This document shows positions 34,674 to 46,137 of a stretch of DNA of 64,000 bases, in pieces; position 1 is the first letter of the stretch, and each line of letters begins with the position of its first letter. The notes under the pieces were generated by a model. That model did not search any database. It saw only the letters and a list, made by a program, of their open reading frames with translations, and was not told where the DNA came from. The stretch lies in NCBI RefSeq assembly GCF_963678635.1, contig NC_087070.1, positions 2,223,289 through 2,287,288 of the forward strand, given 5' to 3'. The stretch comes from Symsagittifera roscoffensis. Taxonomy: Eukaryota > Xenacoelomorpha > Acoela > Convolutidae. Made by a program: the position numbers and the translations under genes.

Positions 34674-35199
34674 CAAGACTGCTCGTATCAGGGCGAAGCA
34701 CTGAAGGTTACCAGTGCCTTTTAAGATCTATGGAGCGCTAACAACATGAACAATTTAAATGTAACGAAATAAAAATTTTTACATCCCCCCACACGTAATA
34801 TAAAGTGAAAAAAATAGGTTTTGCTCCTACTAACAAATCAATTAGGGCATATAAGCTTCCTTGAACCAATTTGGAATAATTTCTCAGAAGGATTAAGTCT
34901 AGCTTACACGTTAATAGTGCAAAAAATATCGCGCATTAATTGTCCCAAATTGGTCAAAATAGCAATCTTTAAACCCCCATTACTTTACAAAAAATGATCA
35001 CAGGTGAATTCTCTTTTCAAATTTAAGCCCTGGGCGCTTCCTTCTCCTCTAGTCGGATTGAGAAAAACTCAGTTGAAGCAAGTGTACGTTTATTAGAGCG
35101 GTCAAAAATAGCTAGTTAAAAAGTCGAAATTTGTCTGAAGAAAAAAAACCCACCCCGAGGACAAATATTCCGTTACTTTCGTTACGAAAGTCGGAACAA
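34674..35199 (+). mobile_element. Solo fold-back module S2
   Basis: Starts CAAGACTGCTCGTATCAGGG and ends CGTTACGAAAGTCGGAAC. The internal landmarks of the family are present, with an unrelated ~70-bp insertion near 35028-35098 (GGGCGCTTCCTTCTCC...). Confidence 0.65.
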
Positions 35200-35442
35200 A
35201 AAACACCTGAACATGGGAAACTGAAAATAAGGAGGATTGTGCGAGGCTAAATTTTCAATCAAGGAGCGGGGCTAAGTTTGGGCTGGAGGAAAAATCGAAG
35301 GATTGGATATGACGGTACTCAAAAAATATGACAGTCTAGAAAATCCACCCCTACCCCTCAAGAAAACCACTTCTAACGACTCTTATGATTAAACATAGGC
35401 AACAAAAAGTTGGAAAAGAAACAATGACGTACTGAAGCATGT

Positions 35443-35596
35443 TAAAAACCTTAGCGGCTCGATTTTTTCCGCAATCTAGGAAGTAGGCAACCTGAAGGGA
35501 AAAGTCAACCCACAGGTCGTGGCCCCCTGAACTATGACTACGAAGCAATCACAGGGTGTGATATTATTATCTATATAAGGCATCATCGGAGCAAAA
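35443..35596 (+). promoter_or_regulatory. TATA-containing direct repeat, copy 2
   Basis: Same sequence block as 33591-33748, with the TATA element TATATAAGG at 35572-35580. Together the two copies bracket the 14-3-3 fragment and module S2 at a distance of about 1.85 kb, like LTRs or a segmental duplication. Confidence 0.4.
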
Positions 35597-35935
35597 TCAG
35601 TAAAAACTGCGAGTTAGAATTACTGTCAACCAATCAGTAAATAATTAGTTGGAAATTAGCAAAAGTGGTTACGTCGCTATAAAAGATGAATGAAAAAAAA
35701 AGAAAAGTCGGGAAAAAATTCTGAAAAATTATGTTGGGAAAATCACAGGGTGTGATATTATTATCTAAACAGGCATCATTGGAGCAAATTCATTGCGGAA
35801 TAGAATTAGGCTCAACCAGCTAGAAAATTGATAGACGGCAATTCGTAAAAGTAGTTGCACCTTTTTAAAAAAAATTTAAAAAAGTTTAGATGTCGGAAAA
35901 AAATTCTTGAAAATCTATCTTAGAAATGATTTCCA
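35545..35935 (+). repeat. Two-unit ~194-bp tandem repeat
   Basis: TCACAGGGTGTGATATTATT recurs at about 35549 and 35743, followed by diverged versions of GGCATCATYGGAGCAAA and of AAAGTGGTTACG../AAAGTAGTTGCA. The second unit lacks the TATA sequence (it reads CTAAACAGGC). Confidence 0.55.
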
Positions 35936-36302
35936 AAAATGCTGCTAAAACTGTCAAATTGCTACCAAAATACGGTTGCAAAAAAACGACAATCTACTTA
36001 ACCTTTTCAGTGAGAAAATTGCAGCTTGAACTTAAAAACGGAAAGAAAAACTTTGAATTTAACACATGGTGAAATTCAAATTATTGTGAGCCATTTTTTC
36101 CTTAGAACTAAGACTGCTTAGAACATGAACGACAACTGCGCTTCATTCGCTGTGATGTTCACCTTAACGAGGTGCTCTAGATGGATTATACATCCGCCTG
36201 AAATCTTGGAGTATGATATGAGCGACAAGAAAGCTCCTGCATATCATTCGTCAAAGCAAAAAAAATTAATCTTGCCATCCATTCTGAAAATTGAAAGCAC
36301 GC

Positions 36303-36464
36303 TTGCCATCCCTCAAAACTTCCCTTGCACGTGATCTGAGATACAAAGGGGTGTTTAAGCTTACATGTAGTGGGTGTAACAATCATAAGCTACTAACACT
36401 AGAGGCTTTGTATATTTTGAGGGAGAGGCCGAAGATCAACACACGCGATGAAATAAGGAGCTAA
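36303..36464 (+). pseudogene. C-terminal remnant of a Penelope-like (GIY-YIG) retroelement ORF
   Basis: A 53-codon frame reads LPSLKTSLARDLRYKGVFK, LTCSGCNN, then LEALYILRERPKINTRDEIR and a stop. Penelope-like and related elements end with 'V(V/F)YKFTCxGCN..Y.G.T..H...R..EH', followed later by 'L..LEALYI....P.LN..'. Here the two halves are joined directly (CNNHKLLTLEAL), so the GIY-YIG nuclease core between them has been deleted in frame. The reverse transcriptase is not seen upstream. Confidence 0.65.
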
Positions 36465-36479
36465 TTATTTTAGATGATT

Positions 36480-37120
36480 AACAATAAAATTATATTTTTA
36501 TGTATAACATGGCTAAAAACTCAAAAACTGACATTTCAGAATCAAAAATAATCCCAAGTCGAAACTTTATAGTCATGAACGAACAAAAAAAAAACTAAAA
36601 ATTCACAGAAATTTACAGGAAAATGTTATTAAGGATTACGTTATTTTTTACGTAATTACATTTGTTTAAATTTGTTGGTCAGAAAGTTTCAGAGCATTTT
36701 TAGACATGTTTCCCATATCTTTTATCGTTTTGTAAATATTGTAAAAAAATTTAATCCTGATGATGCACAAAATGTGCGAAAATGTTTGTATTAACATTTT
36801 AAATTTCTTATAAAACTATTCCTGTTAGCTCCAACAAAACTGCTGCTATTGTCCTGCCAAATTTTTTAACGAAGTTTCTCGCACAGAGGAACACGAGGAG
36901 TGATTTGGGTTTTTTAGTTTTCGAATTTTATCTGATTTTGGCTTCAATTTTTTTTACAATTAAGGATCTTGCAATCAGTGCTGCTGAAAGTTTCTGAAAC
37001 GTTGAAATTAGGATAATTTTGAATTTTAAATTAGCATCAGTTTTTTCCGCTACACGTAACCAACTTTGACTTTCCTTCTTTCACCCCAAGTATCTTCATC
37101 ATTACTCCAGTCAGTAGCGT
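36480..37120. other. AT-rich, nothing recognised
   Basis: Homopolymeric A/T stretches with no frame, repeat family or splice-bounded block that I can support. Confidence 0.5.
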
Positions 37121-37129
37121 TCCGAGGGG

Positions 37130-37545
37130 GAGGGGAGCGACCGCTCCCCCCTCATTTTTGGTTGCCAAATTTTTCCAGAGGCTCCCCCTTTGGTATAATT
37201 TAACGATATCATTTTTTGGGTGGCCAACCTACCTCAAAATTTTTCAAAAGACGCCTTTGGCGCCAATATAACTAAATTGGGGGTATGAGTGCGTGCCGAA
37301 AAAAAAACAAATTTTTTGTCAAAACTTTTCAAAAAGTGCTCAAAAACGCCGTCTTTTGACCTATTTTTAAAAAGTTTTGCCTGCTAAGCAGAAAAATTTT
37401 GACAAATCAGGGTCTTTTTAGTTTTTTCGGAGAGCTCCGAAAATCAAAATGGTCAACCTTAAAAAAAGGTCCGCAAAATTTTCAAAACTTTTCGAAAAAC
37501 CGCCCTCCCTCTAGAAAAATTTCTGCGCACGCCATCATCACTTGT
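37130..37545 (+). mobile_element. Diverged copy of the GGGGCGGAT hAT-like MITE
   Basis: Same order of landmarks as 45137-45564: GGCGCCAATATA, CGTGCCGAAAAAAAAAC, TTTTGCCTGC, TCGGAGAGCTCCGAAAATC, AAAAAAGGTC and CGCCCTCCCTCTAGAAAAAT. The termini are altered (GTTCCGAGGGGGAGGGG at the left), so no target duplication is assigned. Confidence 0.55.
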
Positions 37546-37559
37546 CTGAAAATCAGTGG

Positions 37560-40500
37560 CGGTGCACTAGACGACATATTGTGATTTGTTAAATCAAATG
37601 CCGATCGAGATGTAAATGTTGTGCAATAGTAGTTCCTACAGCAGTTCTTACTTTTCTCAAGGCAGAAAACACTTAGTAAGAAAACAAATAAATAAAATAT
37701 GTCCGAGTTTTTGTTTACGACTTAAGTTACAGGGTTATAATTGGCTATTTGCTAGAATGTTACAAATATAAAGTTATGAGAAGTTGTTAGAGGTATGGAT
37801 TTCCGATCTCAGTTAAAACGGTTGGAAGTTAAAGCCCAATCATGATCCGAGCTCACTGATGAGGGCAAGGCAACAACCTTTTGCTAAAAAGCTAAAAAAA
37901 AAACTAGCCTGTTAGTTGTGAGTCGGGAAACACATTGGTTTTTCCAAGTTTTTAGGTGATTACTGTAAATTTTTGTGGTTTTTTTCTGTATAGTTTCGGG
38001 GAAATAAATTAAGTAAGCTTGGAAAAAAACATAACTCACTTTATCAGTTTATAAGCATGAATTTTCAGCCGGACATTCTAGACGCTGCGCTCATCAGTTT
38101 AATTTAATGGATAAAACTGATTATAATGGTGAGATGTGTAAAATGTCATCTAAATTCAATTTTAGAAAAAAAAATTACCTCTGTATTGTCTGCAAATATC
38201 TTCCTTTTACATTAGAACCAGCTAATGGGTGTGCTGAGATCCAATTTGGTCCATAGTCCTCTCATTTGAAACATTTTTATGGGCGATCTAATCTCGTACT
38301 GCACTCTGCTGTGCGCCTTTTTAACTTTTGCTCCGAATCGACGTTTTTGCTCCGAATCGATGTTTTTGCTATGCAATGGCAAGGAAACTAATGGTAATTG
38401 ATTTCAGGGTTTGCTAAATAAACTTTCCAAACTATATGTCTGTAAGTGGACCAGAATAGAAATTAATATGCTTCATACAGCTTTGTTTCTGATAATTTCA
38501 ATTAATTATCCGCAGCAATTCACTTCACACTTTAGCTCGTAAAACTCTACTTTTTCTTTAAAGAATTCAAAATCATTAATTACACACTCCACTCCAATGC
38601 CTATATGCTTTTGGTTTCAGTAAGAGATATACTCCCATGTTAACCCCAGTTACCAGTATTGTTTGTTTTCTAATCTCAAGTACTTGGCTTGAACGATCCC
38701 ATATTTTTTTTCATCTATCCCAGCAGGGCCAAAAATCTCATTCTGGGCCAAATTGTTTTTCAACATAGTCCAATAATTATAAAGTCTTACCAATTCACCT
38801 CCCTAACTCTAAGGGGTACGCCGTTTTCTAAGGTCCGAATGGGCCCATAAACTACATGCCTGAAGCTAATCGAATACCCTGTCTTCTCTTCATTTTATTT
38901 TGGTTCTTTATTTTCCCTTCCCTTCATATGTATAAGCTAAACATTCTGCCTATTTTTCAAAGGTCCTGTTAATAATTCTATTAATAGCCAATTCGCCAAG
39001 CCAAAGTTGAATCGAATGTTCGCAAAGTCCACTTTATTTAAATTCACCTTCCAACATTACAGACCTTATTCAGGAAATCACTCTAGGTATAATTGTTATT
39101 ACCTTCTAAACAAGATTTCTTTCTTTTAATAGCTTAAATTGGCCTAATTACCGTTCTAAAAACAGTTATAAGGTTTAAGATGTCTTCAGATTTAAATTTT
39201 AAAAGACTTAGGTTTCAAGCACCCAGTTGTAATTTTAAGATCAACTTGGTGACTTGGTGTCACCAGGGGTCAATTATCATTTAGCACATTCAAGGACCCA
39301 TAGAAAACCTACATTCCAAGCTTTATCCACATTCGACTGTTACTTCCCAAGTCAACCTCTTTTACTGATCCTTCGTCGCTTTTCCTGGGGCTGGTAATTA
39401 ACACTGGAGAGAGGCGCCGAAGGAGTTTCAGTCTTTTTCTGTGGCTGGATTATGGTTTTTCTTAATTTTTTGTGTAAATTGCTTTTTTCTGACCCAGAGG
39501 GTTGTTTTCTCAAGTGCTGATGACTTCTGATCCAGCCACTAGATTTGATTCGACATCAAGTTCCTAAAGTTTCTTGTCGTTGCCTATCACGCTCCAAGTT
39601 TCAGCATCCTACAGTCACCTGGGGTTGAGAAATCGCCACGGGAATTAAAAGGAGGTTAAATCGCTCAAGGCATCAAGACAAAAGTAAAGGCCTAGTGGTT
39701 ATCGGGTCCCATGCATAAACTAACCTTGCGTAGCTCTACTACATACTAAAAATTGAGCTCAATCCTAGCGCTGGTTACTGAGATCTGATAAGGCCATTTG
39801 CACTTTTGGAAACCGTGATTACTTGCTCAAATTGGTCCAAGAGTTCTCGATTTTTGTATGCCCGTTTCAAATCATCTCTAGTGTTAGCCTGCGAATTTCA
39901 TAAAATTTGCCCAGGTTCTTCTCATTTTGCATAGGCTTGAAAAGGAATAAATCGCTTGTGTTTGCTCAACCTCTGACTATTTATTAGTCCAAACCAAGCT
40001 TCTTGCCACTCATTACCTTTACTATGTTGCATGTATTTCACAAGGTGAATTTTCTTAATCAATTCGTTAGTTTGCCAAAAATTTGTTAGAATCACTGATC
40101 CTACATTTTTTACTTCGCAAATTTAGATTATAAAACAGATTATATTCTCAAAGTTATAGATGATTATGATGGTATATATGCTCTAAAAATTCTAAGCAAA
40201 ATTTTTTTGCAAAACTAGCGACAACTTCTGCATTGCTCTCGGCTTCCTCGAAATCTAAAACGTCTCGTTTTTATAACGCACCTTTAATCCCCCTAACCAT
40301 CCCTTTCTCCGTTTACAGTCCCCCACGTTTACCGCCGCCCGCACAGTAGGATGAACATAGTTTGAGGGGCAAATGAGGATGTTTAAGCGGGTGTTATAAG
40401 CGTGAGGGAGAAGCGAGATGGTGATTGGCGAAAAAAAAGAGCAGCAAAAAATGAAAATCAAAAAAATTTATGAGAAAAAATTTTTGAAAGAAAAAGTCAA

Positions 40501-41290
40501 ATAAATAAATATTTTCTGAGCCTAAGTGAACTCCGTTTTGATGTAATGTGTACTAGTTTACGCGTATTTACCAAAGCAGCTCTTCAATTCGTGTTTGAAA
40601 TTTTCAGAAATGTTTACGAAAAAAAAATGTTATAATCCATTATAATTGGTTATTATCAATTATAATAGATTTTATAAAATTGACAAAAGTTAAAATCATT
40701 ATTCAACTGTAACAGACAATTACTGGTAAATTTCATGCACACTGATAATGAAAAACCAATATAATTGATTTTTATCCAAGAAACTCCAGTACGAGTGAGA
40801 ATTTTTTGATATTGGAAAACATTCAAATTTTGATCAAATCACGACTGGAAGAGCTCCAATATAAAATATCATAACCCCAATTGACTTGTACGTCTTATAT
40901 GATTTGAATTTGGAAAATAACTGAAAACAAGAGAAGAAAAAATATTTTTGTTTGCTGCGCAATTTGCACCAATCTTCTGAACACTTTTTCAATTTAGATT
41001 TTTCAGTTTAGATTTTCATCTTCAAAGCCTTCTTGTGTGCCTGAGGTAAATGTCTTAAAATAAACTTCTACTCAAAAATTTTTTAAGGCAAAAACTTTGC
41101 GTAAACTTTTCTCGGCACCGAGAAGATTTTTAAAGCAATAAAGGGGCGAAATTACTTGAAACTGAAGAATGTTGACATGATCTCTAGTCTCCTTTACAAA
41201 ACGATTACGCACAAAAAAGAATTTCATGTCATCAAGTTTTTTGTTATTAGAGTGAAACCTAGATCTCATAAGGGTTGGAAACGCAGCAGA
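37560..41290. other. Long stretch without a recognised gene
   Basis: Both strands were read for domain motifs and splice-bounded blocks; none were convincing. Noted: a local palindrome GGTGACTTGGTGTCACC near 39249-39265. A C-rich tract with a Ser/Pro-like minus frame (40255-40461) looks similar in composition to the C-rich tracts of the tandem array. AT palindromes related to ATTATAATNGATTATAAT lie at about 40629-40672. A minus-strand frame at 41072-41269 is unrecognised. Confidence 0.45.
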
Positions 41291-41296
41291 CTATAA

Positions 41297-41755
41297 ACAG
41301 GATTGCTCGTATCAGGGCGAAGCTTTGAAAGTTCCGTTTAAAAGAAATGATAAACTTTCGAAAAAACGTTGTTTTTTTTTCAGTGTTTCGTTGTGAAAAT
41401 TATCCTCTATACGTTATATTAAGTTAGCTTTTGATATAATTAAACTGATTTATGCAGCATTTATCAAAATATTACAAAATAGTTGAAATAGCATGGCTCA
41501 GTTCAATTTGCACCGATTTCTAAGACGGATGTGTTAACAGCGCAAAACATATCGCACGTTAATTAACCCAATTTGACCAAATTTGCAATCTTTAAAACCC
41601 CTAACTTTACGAAAAACAATCACACATGATTATCTTGTTAAATTTGAGCTCAAGACAACAATATTTTTTGGCTGATGCAAAACAACTCCGTCAAACAAGT
41701 CTAGTTGAAAAGTAGGAATTTGTCTGGAGAGAAACATACCATCACAGTCACAAAT
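41297..41755 (+). mobile_element. Solo fold-back module S3, diverged
   Basis: Starts TTGCTCGTATCAGGGCGAAG and keeps ATTTCTAAGACGGAT, AGCTCAAGACAACAATA and AACTCCGTCAAA. The GTTCCGACT-like end is lost. It lies tail to tail with the reverse module S4 after 90 bp. Confidence 0.55.
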
Positions 41756-41841
41756 TTTCTGTCATTTTCTTCAAAAATTGTCGGCTAAGAAATCTATAAT
41801 TAAAATAGGAGCTCATGCTTAATTTTTTTTTCAATCTTTCT

Positions 41842-42366
41842 GTTCCGACTTTCGAAGAAAGTGACAAAATAGTTGTGCTCGAGTGGGTTTTTTTCTCCTA
41901 CAAATTTCGATTTTTGACAAGCCATTTTGACATTTGACGTAAACTTTTAAATGATATTAAAGGTCCTGTTCTTCTAAAATCAAAATAAAAAAATATATTT
42001 CACCTGTGAATTTTTTTATGAAGTTATGGGGGTTTTAAGGTTGCCAATTTGGCTAGTTTGGAATAATTATCGCGCGATATATTTTGAGATGTTAACGCGT
42101 AGGCGCAGATTGATAACGTCTTAGAAATTGTTCCAATTGGAAACATGCGTGTTGTTTGATCTATTAAGTACTTGGTTATATGTTAAATGTATTAATTTGT
42201 ACTTTACTTGGCGTGTGGGGGGTTGAGTTTAGCAAAATAAAGTCCGAAAAAAAACGTCGAATCGTTTTTTGATAGTTTTAATTTTTTTCTAAAGCGAACA
42301 CTACCCCATAGACTTAACACGGCAGTGGGAACACTCAGGGCTTTGCCCTAATACAAGCAGTCTTGT
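41842..42366 (-). mobile_element. Solo fold-back module S4 (reverse)
   Basis: Begins GTTCCGACTTTCGAAGAAAG and ends GGGCTTTGCCCTAATACAAG-CAGTCTTG. It preserves TGGCGTGTGGGG and CTTAGAAATTGTTCCAA in inverted orientation relative to S1 and S2. Confidence 0.6.
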
Positions 42367-42651
42367 TTTTTTTAATTGATTTTAAAAAAACCAAAATACC
42401 AATATACAGATATCAAAAAGTCATTATTATTTTCTGCAGCTTTTCTGCAGCTAATCAAATGAATCTTTTCTTCAAAGCTTCATCTTTGTTATCTTTTTAC
42501 CAAATGTTAGAAAAACAATGAAAGCGTATAATTTGACAAAAATCAAAAGCTTGAGAAAAACATAAAAGAAACGTCTTTAAATCAAGACTTGAGGCTCCAG
42601 CTATGATAATTTGCCTTTTCTGGACCTAATTAAACATATATGCGAACAAGA

Positions 42652-43107
42652 GGGGGCGTTCAGCAGTGCCGAATCACAACAGTGCCGAAACTGAAAATGC
42701 GTTGAACAGTCTCTCAAAAATTTCATCATATTTGGGAATTTTGAAGTGTTTTGGCGAACTGTTGGCAAATTTGCGTGAATACTATGTTTTGTTTTGGACC
42801 GAAACCGAGAAAAAAATCTGACAATTTGCTGAGTTGATAGTTTGTTCAGAAAAACTTATGACGCCGCGTTTGGGTAATTTTTGTATAATTGACAAGCAGC
42901 TTCAATGAAAATGGCATTTTTTGTCTTTTCAACTTCTGTCCATTCCGATTTCAATATAATTATTTGTCAATGATTTGGGTAGAGTAAAAACAAAGTATTC
43001 AAAATAATTTTCGGCAGTGTTGAACAAGATTTTGATTTTCGGAGCTGTTGTACTTCGGCACTGCTGTACTTCGGCACTGTTGTACTTCGGCACTGTTATA
43101 CTGCCCC
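42652..43107. mobile_element. MITE with CAGTGCCGAAGTACAA subterminal repeats
   Basis: A ~456-bp element. The left end, GGGGGCGTTCAGCAGTGCCG (with a second CAACAGTGCCGA), is the inverted complement of the right end. On the right end, ACTTCGGCACTG occurs three times in an 18-bp direct repeat (43048-43095) before ATACTGCCCC. Older copies without intact right ends are in each array unit (about 13873-14190, 18290-18620, 23095-23440). It is non-coding. Confidence 0.65.
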
Positions 43108-43550
43108 GTACAAGCTGACAAACATGATGAAAATAAATGAAAGAAAAGTCGAACAATAAGCAAAAACAAAAAGAAGTAACCTCATTAAATCAGAAGTACT
43201 TCAAAAGTACAACATTGGTCCATTTTGTATTTTAAACTCTTAGTTACTCAGCTTGAGATGGTAAATTGGACGTACAAATTGTTCGACTTTACGCTCAAAT
43301 AAGTCATGAAAACAAAAGAGCGCATTTAATTAAGACTGTCTTTTGTACCAATGAACTTGCATGAAAGCATCTCAAATCAGCTTGCGTTGGTATGCTAGAA
43401 GACATGTCTCTTAATTATAAGACCAATTATATAACCAAAGTTCAATTGCTAGCTTTGCGAACACGAAAGTATTTGTTGGTGACCGAAAAAAAATTAGAAC
43501 TAAATTAAAGCTTCAACTTTCCCCAAATCTAGCGATTTAAATGGCGTGTT
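43108..43550. other. Nothing recognised
   Basis: AT-rich spacer between two MITEs. No frame or repeat is supported. Confidence 0.5.
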
Positions 43551-44074
43551 GTTCCGACTTTCTTAACGAAAGTAACGGAATATTTGTGCTCTAGGTGGGT
43601 TTTTTTCTTCAGACCAATTTCGACTTTTTAACTAACCATTTTTGACGGAATTTTTTATATCATTCAAAAAATATTGTTGTCCTGACCTCAAATTTGAAAA
43701 GATATTTCACCTGTGATCATTTTTCGTAAAATTATGAGGGTTTAAAGATTGCCATTTTGGTCAATTAGGGACAATTAACGCGCGATATATTTCGCGCTAT
43801 TAACGCGTAAGCGGAGATTTAATCCGTCTTAGAAGTCGTTCCAAATTGATTAAACGAAGCTTATTTACGATAATTGATATCTAGGAGCAAAATCTATCAC
43901 TTTATACTTTATATGGCGTGTTGGGGGGATGATTTTCACAAAAAATTTCAATTTATTTCAAACTTTTTTTAATTTTATTTTATTACATTTAATTTTTTCA
44001 TGTTACTACTGCTTCATAGACCTTAAAAAGTAGTCGGAACATTCAACGCTTTTCTCTGATACGGGCAGTTTTGT
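43551..44074 (-). mobile_element. Solo fold-back module S5 (reverse)
   Basis: Begins GTTCCGACTTTCTTAACG, retains GTTAACGCGTAAGCGG-type internal sequence, and ends TAGTCGGAAC followed by TTCTCTGATACGGGCAGT. It is one of the best-preserved solo copies. Confidence 0.65.
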
Positions 44075-44279
44075 TTTTTTTGTGTTCCTGTTTACAAAAA
44101 CAGACTTTTCCAAAAAAATGGAAAAGCATCACACGTTTCCTGTAGATTTTTTAAATGTTTGATTCAATAAAAAACGAGGCCGATGGTCTGGTTATAAAAC
44201 AAAGCAAGCGAGTTGATTACAAACGATGAAGAGGGACCCAATATCAGCAGCGGGTTTAGCGAAGAGAAAAAAGAAAATA

Positions 44280-44900
44280 AGCATCATTCAATACCTCTCC
44301 CCCCTCCCCCCTCCCGCCTCTCTTCTCCTCCCCCCTGGCGCTTATTGTAATTTAAAAGGAGAACGAGCGCCAAAAGATGAAAATTTACAATCCAATTGTT
44401 TGAAAATGTGCCCAAAATGGCATTTTGGATAGGTTTAGTATCAAAATTTTGCCAGACTCCGGCCTTTTTACACTATAGGAACAGATCAGAAAATCATTTT
44501 GGTTATTATTATTATTTAGATAACAATCAAAAACTATCAAGGAACTTTTCGTTCTTTTTTATACAACTACCCATACTCCCGTCCCCTTCTCGCGAATATC
44601 CTCCATCTGTCTCTGTCCCATTGTGACGGTGGGGGGGGGGGGGGGGGTCAAACTGGATGTCGGAACACAGTAGTAAAGAAGGGGTCGTAGTATGTGATAG
44701 ATTGTGAGAGTTTCGATTGGGCACAATTGTTCGTAACAGACCACAATTTGCGCAGACCACAATTCATAAAAGCAGCCGAATCCTAACGCTGAGTGGAGAT
44801 TGAGTGGAGATTTAGGCTCTTTTTTCTCAACCTCCCCTCTCCCCTCCCCCTCCCGCTCTCCACTTTAACCCTCTTTTGCCAGTAATTGAGGATGTATTGA
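44280..44900. repeat. Pyrimidine-rich and poly-G low-complexity tracts
   Basis: A CCTCCCCCC-type tract at 44296-44337, a G-run of about 20 at 44628-44647 and CCCCTCTCCCCTCCCCCTCC at about 44832-44853. The overlapping Pro-rich frames on both strands are translations of these tracts and are not counted as genes. Confidence 0.65.
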
Positions 44901-45136
44901 GATGTATAGACTAAGGAGTTGGTTGAAACTATCCGGCCGAAAATTTGACAGCGTGATAAACAGAAAGGTACACAAAAAGGTCGACGGAACTTTTTATATG
45001 CCCTCGTCAGCAATTTGCTGCCCACGCAACTTTATTTTTGTTATATTAAAGAAAATTGAGTAGCGTTACGACAATCTGCGTTTCATGAAACCAAACCAAA
45101 TTTTTCATGAATGGAAACCAAAAACTTCATGAAATT

Positions 45137-45564
45137 CAGGGGCGGATTTAGGAGGGGCGAGGCGGACTCTTCCTCTCCCCGCTTCAGGGATTCGACCCTC
45201 TGCCGACCCAAAGGGTCCCCCTTTTGAACTATTTTGTGATATCCATTTTTGGCTGAGGGATCCCTAAATTTTTCTAAAGGCGCCTTTGGCGCCAATATAT
45301 ACTAATGTTAAGGGGGGACCGTGCGCCGAAAAAACGCGATTTTTTTGGTCAAAAATTTTTAAAAATTGCCTAAGAGCGCTTTTTCGGCCTTTTTTTCAAT
45401 ATTTTGCCTGCGGCGCACAAAATTTGGCCAAAGCAAGGTCTTTTTAGTAATTTGGGAGAGCTCAGAAAACCAATTTAGTTGACCTAATTAAAAAAAAAGG
45501 TCGACAACATTTTCGAAAAATTTTAAAAATCCCCCCCCTCGATAAAATCCTAGATCCGCCCCTG
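45137..45564 (+). mobile_element. Complete hAT-like MITE with CAGGGGCGGAT ends
   Basis: A 428-bp element with inverted ends CAGGGGCGGATTTAGGA and TCCTAGATCCGCCCCTG. It is flanked by ATGAAATT (45129-45136) and ATGAAACT (45565-45572), an 8-bp target duplication with one mismatch. The 8-bp duplication and CAGGGGCGGAT-type ends are characteristic of hAT-superfamily non-autonomous elements. There is no transposase. Confidence 0.8.
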
Positions 45565-46137
45565 ATGAAACTAAATCGAAAATTTCAGAATTTCAACTAA
45601 AGTTTTACATGAAACTCAACCAAAGTTTTCATAAACTTAATCAAAATTTAATTAAACGAAAACTTTCATCAAACGACCAAAAATTTTGTTTAAAATAGGT
45701 TTTTACCAAAATTTTAAAAAACTTTTTTTTCGTCGGTTTTTTATTTTCTCTGTAAATCAAAGACTTGTTTAATGACTAGCAGTGAATTCAGAGTCGGGTC
45801 CCTTTCTACGCTCTATAGAACAAGTTTTTGCGTGTCCGCTTTTGTGGGTATTCCATTCAAATCGGCTCACGTATCATTGCACCCAATGTTTTTTAAAATA
45901 TTATGATTTGAATCAAAAAATCTTTTTTCAATTTAGAGCATTAAGAATTACAAACAAGAATATCTGACCAGTTAAAGCGCAGCTGTTTGAATGAGGCCAA
46001 TATGATTGGTCACTATCAGCTGTGCCGTTTCGATTTGAAAAACTATTCAGTATTCATTTTTGTCTTGAATTGTCAGTTTGTTAAAACTGATTTAAAAAGT
46101 TAGTTCTGAAACTACAATAATTCAAAGGACATCAGTT

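Noticed and set aside
33591-35596. Calling the two TATA-containing repeats definite LTRs
   Set aside because: The repeats lack clear TG...CA ends and a target duplication, and no retroelement gene lies between them, so only a possible promoter/duplication is claimed.
44527-44762. Pro-rich frames on the minus strand
   Set aside because: They are translations of a G/C homopolymer tract.
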